A DNA stretch of 64,000 nt from Schumannella sp. 10F1B-5-1 (GTDB lineage: Bacteria; Actinomycetota; Actinomycetes; Actinomycetales; Microbacteriaceae), in assembly GCF_006517535.1 (NCBI RefSeq), contig NZ_VHQH01000038.1, positions 271,182-335,181 of the forward strand. The letters run 5' to 3'. A program made the translations under genes and the position numbers. Shown one piece after another: positions 58,346-64,000 of this stretch. Position 1 is the first letter of the stretch. Every line of letters begins with the position of its first letter. The notes below the pieces were generated by a model. The model had not been told where the DNA came from. It ran no database searches and saw only the letters and a list, made by a program, of their open reading frames with translations.

Positions 58346-59565
58346 GCGAGACGGCCGCGCCGTCGGGGGCGAACCCGTCCCGCCCGCCCCGCCCGCTGCG
58401 CGAGATCCGCGTCGATCTGGATGCGCTGCGCCACAACATCACGACCCTGCGAGCCCTCGTCGCCCCCGCGGCGACGATGGTCGTGGTCAAGGCCGACGCC
58501 TACGGGCACGGCGCCCTGCCGATCGCGCGCGCCGCGGTCGAGGCCGGGGCCGACTGGCTCGGCGTCGCCGACCTCGGCGAGGCGCTCGCGCTGCGGGCCG
58601 CCGGCGTCACCGCCCCGATGCTCGCCTGGCTGCACGGGCCCGACACCGACTTCCGGCCGGCCGCCGAGGCCGGCGTCGACGTCGGCGTCAGCTCGCTCGA
58701 CCAGCTCGAGCGGGCGGCCGCCGCCGGGGCCGTCGTGCACCTGAAGTTCGACACCGGGCTCAGCCGCAACGGCATCCAGCACGACGACGCCCCAGCGGTC
58801 ATCGCCCGCGTCGCCGAGCTGGCGGCCCAGGGTCTGCGCGTGCGCGGCGTCTTCAGTCATCTCTCCGGCACCTCCGAGGCCGACGACCTCGCGCAGCTCG
58901 CCCGCTTCGAGGGCGCGGTGGACGCGCTCCGCACCGCGGGCGTCGAGCCCGAGCTGCGGCACCTCGCCGCGAGCGCCGCCGCGATCGCGCTGCCCGCGAC
59001 GCGGCTCGACCTGGTGCGTCTGGGCATCGCGAGCTACGGGCTGAGTCCCGATCCGCGTGTGCCGGTCGCGCCGCTCGGCCTGCGACCCATCATGGAGGTC
59101 GGTGCGGCGGTCGCGCACGTCAAGCGCGTGCCGGCGGGGGAGGGCGTGAGCTACGGCTTCACCCACCGCACGAGCGCGCCGACGACGCTCGCGCTCGTGC
59201 CCCTCGGCTACGCCGACGGCGTTCCGCGCTCGGCTTCGGGGGCAGCACAGGTGGCGATCGGCGGGGTGCGGCATCCCGTGGTCGGGCGCATCGCGATGGA
59301 CCAGTTCGTGGTGGATGTCGGCGACGCCGAGGTCGCGGTCGGCGACCGGGTCGTGCTCTGGGGAGACCCGGCCGCCGGCGCGCCGAGCGCGGAGGAGTGG
59401 GCCGAGGCCGCGGGCACCATCGACTACGAGATCGTCACCCGCGTGGGGGGGCGCGCCGAGCGCACGGTGATCGGCGCGGCGACGAAGATCCCGACTTCGA
59501 CCCCGACGGCGACGCCGGCCCCGGCTTCGAGCCCGACCGCCGTGGCGACGGGACCCGACGCGTGA
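58342..59565 (+). CDS. alr: Alanine racemase
   Basis: Alr makes D-alanine for peptidoglycan. Lys50 in [16 protein letters not shown] binds PLP, and Tyr271 in [12 protein letters not shown] is the second base. 407 residues with a Thr/Pro/Ala-rich tail of about 25. Overlaps acpS (ATGA) and tsaE (GTGA). Confidence 0.95.
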   Translation: MSETAAPSGANPSRPPRPLREIRVDLDALRHNITTLRALVAPAATMVVVKADAYGHGALPIARAAVEAGADWLGVADLGEALALRAAGVTAPMLAWLHGPDTDFRPAAEAGVDVGVSSLDQLERAAAAGAVVHLKFDTGLSRNGIQHDDAPAVIARVAELAAQGLRVRGVFSHLSGTSEADDLAQLARFEGAVDALRTAGVEPELRHLAASAAAIALPATRLDLVRLGIASYGLSPDPRVPVAPLGLRPIMEVGAAVAHVKRVPAGEGVSYGFTHRTSAPTTLALVPLGYADGVPRSASGAAQVAIGGVRHPVVGRIAMDQFVVDVGDAEVAVGDRVVLWGDPAAGAPSAEEWAEAAGTIDYEIVTRVGGRAERTVIGAATKIPTSTPTATPAPASSPTAVATGPDA

Positions 59566-60092
59566 GCCGCGTCGAGCTGGCGATCGCCGACACCGCCGCG
59601 ATGGAGGCGCTCGGCGAGCGTCTCGCCGCGGTGCTGCGGGCCGGCGACCTCATCCAGCTCGACGGCGAGCTCGGCGCGGGCAAGACGACCCTGACCCGGG
59701 GCATCGGCCGCGGGCTCGGCGTGCGCGGCGCGGTGACGAGCCCGACCTTCGTGCTGGCGCGCACGCATCCCACAACCACGGGCGCGCCGCTCGTGCACGT
59801 CGACGCCTATCGACTGGCGAGCGCACTCGAGCTCGACGACCTCGACATCGACTGGGACGGCTCGATCACGGTCGTGGAGTGGGGCGCCGGCAAGCTCGAC
59901 GGCGTCAGCGACTCGTGGCTGCGCGTCGCGATCGAGCGCCGCACCGGCGCGGCGGCGGATGCGGTGGTCGCGACCGGCATCGCGACCGGCGACAGCGCGC
60001 TCGGCGACGCGGCCGAGGAGCTCGAGGAGCCGCGGCGCGTCGTGATCGAGGGGCACGGGCCGCGCTGGGCGGAGCTCCCGACGCTGGGCTGA
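59562..60092 (+). CDS. tsaE: tRNA t6A threonylcarbamoyl-transfer ATPase TsaE
   Basis: TsaE is the small ATPase of the t6A complex. The P-loop ELGAGKTTLTRGIGRGL and TSPTFVLARTH are typical. 176 residues; the C-terminal 45 Ala/Thr-rich residues are extra. tsaB usually follows at once, but a DUF899 gene on the other strand intervenes. Confidence 0.93.
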   Translation: MSRVELAIADTAAMEALGERLAAVLRAGDLIQLDGELGAGKTTLTRGIGRGLGVRGAVTSPTFVLARTHPTTTGAPLVHVDAYRLASALELDDLDIDWDGSITVVEWGAGKLDGVSDSWLRVAIERRTGAAADAVVATGIATGDSALGDAAEELEEPRRVVIEGHGPRWAELPTLG

Positions 60093-60135
60093 GCCGGACG
60101 CCCCTGAGAGCGAGCCGTCGACGCGGCCCTGCGCC

Positions 60136-60930
60136 TCAGTGCACGTGCTGGTGCGCGTCCGCGTCGCCGTAGCGGTCGCGGTGCCGGATCCAGCCCCGCG
60201 CATCCTGACGCCCCAGCGGCGTCACGTCGAGCAGCACGTCGTAGTTCTGCCCGAGCTCGGTGCCGCGAGCGCACGCCGAGTACTTGTGCAGGATGCGGTC
60301 GCCGTCGCGCAGGAAGGTCGACTGCACCGGCATGTCGAAGGCCGTGTCGCCGCCCTCGCCGAAGGGCCGCCAGTTGTACTCGGTCACCCCGCGCCCCGGG
60401 TCGATCACGGCCTGGAAGTCGTCGCTGAACCCGGTGCCGACCGTCGCGTAGATCGGCCGCTCCCAGCCGAGGCGGGCGCGCATCCGCTCGATCGAGGCGA
60501 AGGGCGCCTTCGCCACGAACTGCACCGCGGTGTCGGCGGCGGCGAAGTGCTCCATGCGACCGAGGCTGTCGTAGAACATCGAGCAGCTGGGGCAGGCCTC
60601 GTCGCTGTCGAGCCACATCATGTGGTGCACGAAGAGCTGGCTGCGGCCCTGGAAGAGCTCAGCCAGGCCGACCTCGCCCTCCGGCCCGACGAAGCGGTAG
60701 TCCTTCTCGACGAGCTCGAACGGCAGCTGCCGCAGCTCGCGCAGGGCCGCGTCGCGGGCCCGGGTCGCGGCCTTCTCGGCGTCGAGCAGCCGGATGCGCG
60801 CCGCGCGCCACTCGGCGTGGCTCACGACGACCGGCGGGCCGGGTGGGGCGTCGAAGGGGGAGATCGCGGCGCTCCCGGCCGCGGCGGCAGCGGGCGTGGT
60901 CTCGGTCGAATCGGCCGTGGTGTCGGTCAT
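60136..60930 (-). CDS. DUF899 thioredoxin-like protein (264 aa)
   Basis: The segments VEKDYRFVGPEGEVGLAELF, CPSCSMFYDSLG and TEYNWRPFGEGGD are typical of the DUF899 thioredoxin-like family, which has no firmly known function. The CPSC pair occupies the place of a redox motif. ATG 60930 follows GGAGG. It lies between tsaE and tsaB. Confidence 0.87.
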   Translation of the reverse strand: MTDTTADSTETTPAAAAAGSAAISPFDAPPGPPVVVSHAEWRAARIRLLDAEKAATRARDAALRELRQLPFELVEKDYRFVGPEGEVGLAELFQGRSQLFVHHMMWLDSDEACPSCSMFYDSLGRMEHFAAADTAVQFVAKAPFASIERMRARLGWERPIYATVGTGFSDDFQAVIDPGRGVTEYNWRPFGEGGDTAFDMPVQSTFLRDGDRILHKYSACARGTELGQNYDVLLDVTPLGRQDARGWIRHRDRYGDADAHQHVH

Positions 60931-61016
60931 CGCATCCTCCGGACGGCGGTCACATCGATGTGGACGCCGTTCACATTAGGCGGTGCCGCTCGGCCGGTCA
61001 ACGGTACGATCGTGGG

Positions 61017-61688
61017 GTGCTGCTGGCCATCGACACCTCGGCGGGCACGAGCGTCGCCGTCGTCGACGGCCCGGATCGCGTGCTCGCGCAACTCGACGAA
61101 CCCGACACCCGCTCGCACGCCGAGCGCATCGGCACCCTGATCGCCGCGGCGCTCGCCGACGCCGGTGTCACCCCGCGCGAGATCGACGCGGTCGCCGCCG
61201 GGCTCGGCCCCGGTCCGTTCACCGGCCTGCGGGTGGGCATCGCCGCGGCGCGCGCCTTCGCGCTCGGCATCGGGCGTCCGGTCGTGGGCGTGCCGGCGCA
61301 CGAGGCGGTCGCGCTCGACCGGCCCGGTCCGGTGCTCGTCGTCACCGACGCCCGCCGGCGCGAGCTCGCCTGGTCGGGCTTCGGCACCGCATCCGACTCG
61401 GCGCTCGCCTCCGGCGGCGGCGTGGATGCGCGTCTCCCGCGCCTCGTCCGCGGCCCCGAGCTCGTGCTCGCCGCCGATGCCGATGCGCTGTTCGCCGCGC
61501 TCGCCGCCGAGTCGGGCCCGCTCGCGGGCGCCGAGCGCATCGACGCCCCCGTCATCCCTGCCGGGCCGCTGGGACTCCTCGCCGAGCGGCACCGCACCGC
61601 CGGATCGGCGTCGAGCGTGCTCGAGCCCCTCTATCTGCGCGCGCCCGACGTGACGCTCTCGGCCGGCCCGAAGCGGGTCACCGCGTGA
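61017..61688 (+). CDS. tsaB: tRNA t6A protein TsaB
   Basis: TsaB is the ASKHA-fold partner of Tsa[21 protein letters not shown] and [20 protein letters not shown] are its hallmark segments. GTG 61017 is preceded by TACGAT six bases upstream, a leaderless start. 223 residues. Overlaps rimI (GTGA). Confidence 0.93.
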   Translation: MLLAIDTSAGTSVAVVDGPDRVLAQLDEPDTRSHAERIGTLIAAALADAGVTPREIDAVAAGLGPGPFTGLRVGIAAARAFALGIGRPVVGVPAHEAVALDRPGPVLVVTDARRRELAWSGFGTASDSALASGGGVDARLPRLVRGPELVLAADADALFAALAAESGPLAGAERIDAPVIPAGPLGLLAERHRTAGSASSVLEPLYLRAPDVTLSAGPKRVTA

Positions 61689-62338
61689 GCGGCGACAGCG
61701 TGGCGCCGCGCATCCGGCCCGCGACGCTCGACGACCTCGACGCGCTCATGGTGCTCGAGCACGAGATCTTCGCCGACGACCCGTGGTCGCGCGAGGCGAT
61801 GCGGTCCGAACTGGTCTCGCCGCACACGCTGTACCTCGTGGCCGAGGTCGACGGTGCGCGCCCCGTCGCCTTCGACGCCGCGCCGCGCATCCCGTCGCCG
61901 GCCGTCGGCCCGATCGGATCCGAGGCGGTCGCGCCGCCGCCCGCGGCCGGCGACACCGCCGACGCCGCCCACATCGTCGGCTACGCGGGGCTGTCGGCCC
62001 CGTCGAGCGCCGACCAGGGCGATGTGCAGAACATCGCCGTCGTGCCCGAGCTGCGGGGCACCGGCCTCGGCCGCCAGCTGCTGCGGCTCCTGATCGCCGA
62101 GGCCGAGCGCCGCGGGCTCGCGGACCTGCTGCTCGAGGTGCGCGTCGACAACACGGCAGCGCAGAGGCTCTACCGCTCCGAGGGCTTCGCGCAGATCGCG
62201 ATCCGCCCGCGCTACTACCGCGGGGCGATCGACGCGCTCATCATGAGCCGACCGCTCGCGAACGCGACCGCCGCGACCGCCGCGATCGCCACCGAGTCCG
62301 TCGCCGCGACTCCGACCGAGACCGAGGGGACCCCGTGA
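61685..62338 (+). CDS. rimI: Ribosomal-protein-alanine N-acetyltransferase RimI-like
   Basis: A GNAT acetyltransferase. [20 protein letters not shown], the acetyl-CoA site [15 protein letters not shown] and [18 protein letters not shown] are as in RimI. About 45 extra residues (around [20 protein letters not shown]) are inserted between strands 2 and 4, and the C-terminus is an Ala/Thr-rich tail. GTG 61685 overlaps the tsaB stop. tsaD follows by overlap. Confidence 0.9.
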   Translation: MSGDSVAPRIRPATLDDLDALMVLEHEIFADDPWSREAMRSELVSPHTLYLVAEVDGARPVAFDAAPRIPSPAVGPIGSEAVAPPPAAGDTADAAHIVGYAGLSAPSSADQGDVQNIAVVPELRGTGLGRQLLRLLIAEAERRGLADLLLEVRVDNTAAQRLYRSEGFAQIAIRPRYYRGAIDALIMSRPLANATAATAAIATESVAATPTETEGTP

Positions 62339-63438
62339 CCGCCGAACCCCTCGTGCTCGGCATCGAGACCAGCTGCGACGAGACCGGCGTCGGCATCGTG
62401 CGCGGCCGCACCCTGCTCGCCAACGTGATCGCCTCGTCGATGGACGAGCACGCCCGCTACGGCGGCGTCGTGCCCGAGGTCGCGGCCCGCGCGCACCTCG
62501 ACGCGATCGAGCCGACCCTGCACGCGGCGCTCGCCGAGGCCGGCGTGACCCTCGACGAGCTGGATGCGATCGCCGTCACGAGCGGGCCGGGTCTCGCGGG
62601 TGCGCTCATGGTCGGCATCGGCGCCGCCAAGGGGCTCGCGCTCGCGACCGGCAAGCCGCTCTACGGCGTCAACCACCTGGTCGGGCACGTCGGCGCCGAC
62701 CTGCTGCGACCGCCGGCCGCGGCCGATGGGACCGCCCCCGGTGACCCCACCGCCGCATCCGCCGACCGCGGCGAGCTCGAGCTGCCCACGATCGCGCTGC
62801 TGGTGAGCGGAGGGCACACGAGCCTGCTGCTCGTGCGCGACCTGATCGATGACGTCGAGCTGCTCGGCGAGACGATCGACGACGCGGCGGGGGAGGCGTT
62901 CGACAAGGTCGCGCGGCTGCTCGGCCTTCCGTATCCGGGAGGTCCGCAGATCGACCGCGCCGCGGCCGACGGCGACCCGCGCGCGATCCGCTTCCCCCGC
63001 GGACTCACCGCCCCGAAGGACCGCGACCGGCACCGCTTCGACTTCTCCTTCTCGGGGCTCAAGACCGCCGTCGCCCGCACGGTCGAGGCCGCGCGCGACC
63101 GCGGCGACGACGTGCCGGTCGGGGATGTCGCCGCCTCCTTCCGCGAGGCCGTCGCCGACGTGCTCATCACCAAGGCCCTCGACGCCTGCGCCGAGCACGG
63201 CGTGCCGCGTCTGCTGCTCGGCGGCGGAGTCGTCGCGAACGCCCGCATCCGCGGGCTCGCCGAGGAGCGCTGCGCCGCGGCCGGCGTGACGCTGCGCATC
63301 CCGCCGCTCTCGCTCTGCACCGACAACGGCGCCATGATCGCCGGCGTCGGCGCCGCTCTCGTCGCCGCCGGGCGCGCGCCGTCGCCGCTCGACTTCGCGG
63401 CCGACTCGACCCTGCCGGTCACCTCGGTGCGGGCCTGA
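62335..63438 (+). CDS. tsaD: tRNA N6-adenosine threonylcarbamoyltransferase TsaD
   Basis: TsaD makes t6A37 in ANN-decoding tRNAs. [30 protein letters not shown] with metal-binding His, [12 protein letters not shown] and [18 protein letters not shown] are the family motifs. 367 residues with a Thr/Ala insertion near [16 protein letters not shown] 62335 overlaps rimI. Confidence 0.96.
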   Translation: MTAEPLVLGIETSCDETGVGIVRGRTLLANVIASSMDEHARYGGVVPEVAARAHLDAIEPTLHAALAEAGVTLDELDAIAVTSGPGLAGALMVGIGAAKGLALATGKPLYGVNHLVGHVGADLLRPPAAADGTAPGDPTAASADRGELELPTIALLVSGGHTSLLLVRDLIDDVELLGETIDDAAGEAFDKVARLLGLPYPGGPQIDRAAADGDPRAIRFPRGLTAPKDRDRHRFDFSFSGLKTAVARTVEAARDRGDDVPVGDVAASFREAVADVLITKALDACAEHGVPRLLLGGGVVANARIRGLAEERCAAAGVTLRIPPLSLCTDNGAMIAGVGAALVAAGRAPSPLDFAADSTLPVTSVRA

Positions 63439-63493
63439 CCGCTCGCGTCACCCGACGTTCGTGATCTCTTCTCGAAACACGCGGTCGCATTCG

Positions 63494-63518
63494 TTGACAC
63501 GCATTCAGGGTTTTGACA
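63494..63518 (+). promoter_or_regulatory. Two TTGACA boxes upstream of the DUF4190-like gene
   Basis: TTGACA occurs at 63494-63499 and 63513-63518. Each could be a -35, but no confident -10 at normal spacing is seen. They lie in the 125-base gap after tsaD. Confidence 0.35.
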
Positions 63519-63563
63519 GGCTTAGCGGCGCTGACGACTCATCTATCTAGGAGCCGAATACAC

Positions 63564-63848
63564 ATGACCGCCACCCCTCCTCCCGCCCAGCCGACCGGAT
63601 ACACCCCGGCGCCCGCCGCGAAGACCAACACCCTCGCGATCGTCGGACTGATCCTCGCGTTCGTGGTGAGCCTCGGAGGTCTGATCGTCAGCCTCATCGC
63701 GCTCAACCAGATCAAGCAGACCGGTGAGGGCGGCCGCGGCCTCGCGCTGGCCGGCGTCATCATCAGCGCGATCGGCCTCGTGATCGGCGTGCTGTACATC
63801 ATCTTCGCCGTCATCCTCGTGGGCACCGCGGGTACCACGGGCTACTGA
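63564..63848 (+). CDS. Small DUF4190-like membrane protein (94 aa)
   Basis: A Pro/Thr/Ala-rich cytoplasmic start is followed by two hydrophobic helices (LAIVGLILAFVVSLGGLIVS and LAGVIISAIGLVIGVLYIIF) around NQIKQTGEGGRG, the usual DUF4190 layout. No function is established. ATG 63564 follows TAGGAGC. Confidence 0.82.
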   Translation: MTATPPPAQPTGYTPAPAAKTNTLAIVGLILAFVVSLGGLIVSLIALNQIKQTGEGGRGLALAGVIISAIGLVIGVLYIIFAVILVGTAGTTGY

Positions 63849-63855
63849 TCCTCAC

Positions 63856-63889
63856 GAAGATGCCCCGGCGATTCCGCCGGGGCATCTTC
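63856..63889 (+). terminator. Terminator after the DUF4190-like gene
   Basis: A perfect 15-bp stem (63856-63870 with 63875-63889) with loop ATTC starts seven bases after the stop. Confidence 0.88.
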
Positions 63890-63920
63890 GTCTGCCACCG
63901 CCAGAGAATAGAGTCATCGC

Positions 63921-64000
63921 ATGAGCGACATCCCTCCTCCGCCCGCCCCGGGCGGCAACCCCTACGGCCAGCCCGCCCAGCCGGCTCAGCCCTACGGCCA
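63921..64000 (+). CDS. Start of a Pro/Gly/Gln-rich protein, probably a second DUF4190-like membrane protein (partial)
   Basis: ATG 63921 is followed by SDIPPPPAPGGNPYGQPAQP, a common N-terminus of small actinobacterial membrane proteins. TAGAGT lies six bases upstream, a leaderless start. Only 26 codons are in the window, so the family is an inference. Confidence 0.6.
   Translation, partial: MSDIPPPPAPGGNPYGQPAQPAQPYG

Overview
The window is chromosomal DNA from a high-GC Gram-positive bacterium of the Actinomycetes. The supports are very high G+C, frequent GTG starts, ATGA/GTGA stop-start overlaps, many leaderless promoters and the actinobacterial gene order truA-rplM-rpsI-glmM-coaA-glmS-acpS-alr-tsaE. 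Gene content and the split ribosomal operons look like Microbacteriaceae; that family assignment is an inference and no 16S gene is present.

Layout. 1-230 is the 3' end of rpoC, closed by a strong hairpin. 510-16064 holds a complete monoderm-type IV pilus locus: a first pilin, two unknown membrane proteins, pilB, pilT with a long repeat-rich N-terminal extension, pilC, the probable major pilin pilA, three large minor pilins, prepilin peptidase pilD, and pilM-pilN-pilO. The str operon (rpsL, rpsG, fusA, tuf) follows at 16446-20791. An accessory block at 20.8-28.7 kb carries a carbohydrate ABC importer without its ATPase, a MalY/PatB-type aminotransferase with a small P-loop kinase, a bacterial topoisomerase IB and a YoaK-like membrane protein. 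The S10 and spc operons run from rpsJ to rplO, then secY and adk (29.1-40.9 kb). A reverse-strand esterase interrupts the series before infA, rpmJ, rpsM, rpsK, rpoA and rplQ (42-45.2 kb). A second accessory block at 45.3-51.5 kb holds a LigD-type polymerase, a LigC-type ATP-dependent DNA ligase, an ActP-type symporter with a DUF485 protein, and an acyltransferase-SGNH protein. The last part (51.5-63.4 kb) contains truA, rplM, rpsI, glmM, coaA, glmS, acpS, alr, tsaE, tsaB, rimI and tsaD, with a DUF899 gene inserted, and ends with small DUF4190-like membrane proteins.

How the genes work together. The pilus genes cover assembly (PilB, PilC, PilM, PilN, PilO), retraction (PilT), processing (PilD) and several pilins; no secretin is seen, as expected for a cell with one membrane. 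The most notable signals are a bipartite sequence repeated upstream of both pilB and pilA at exactly the same internal spacing, eight DLDAP-like repeats on PilT, and large minor pilins that may form an adhesive tip. The housekeeping part joins the translation machinery with wall-precursor synthesis (glmM, glmS, alr) and the tRNA t6A genes (tsaB, tsaD, tsaE). Many genes show a TANNNT or CANNNT hexamer 6-7 bases before the start codon, which implies leaderless mRNAs, including one 13-codon ORF coupled to acpS.
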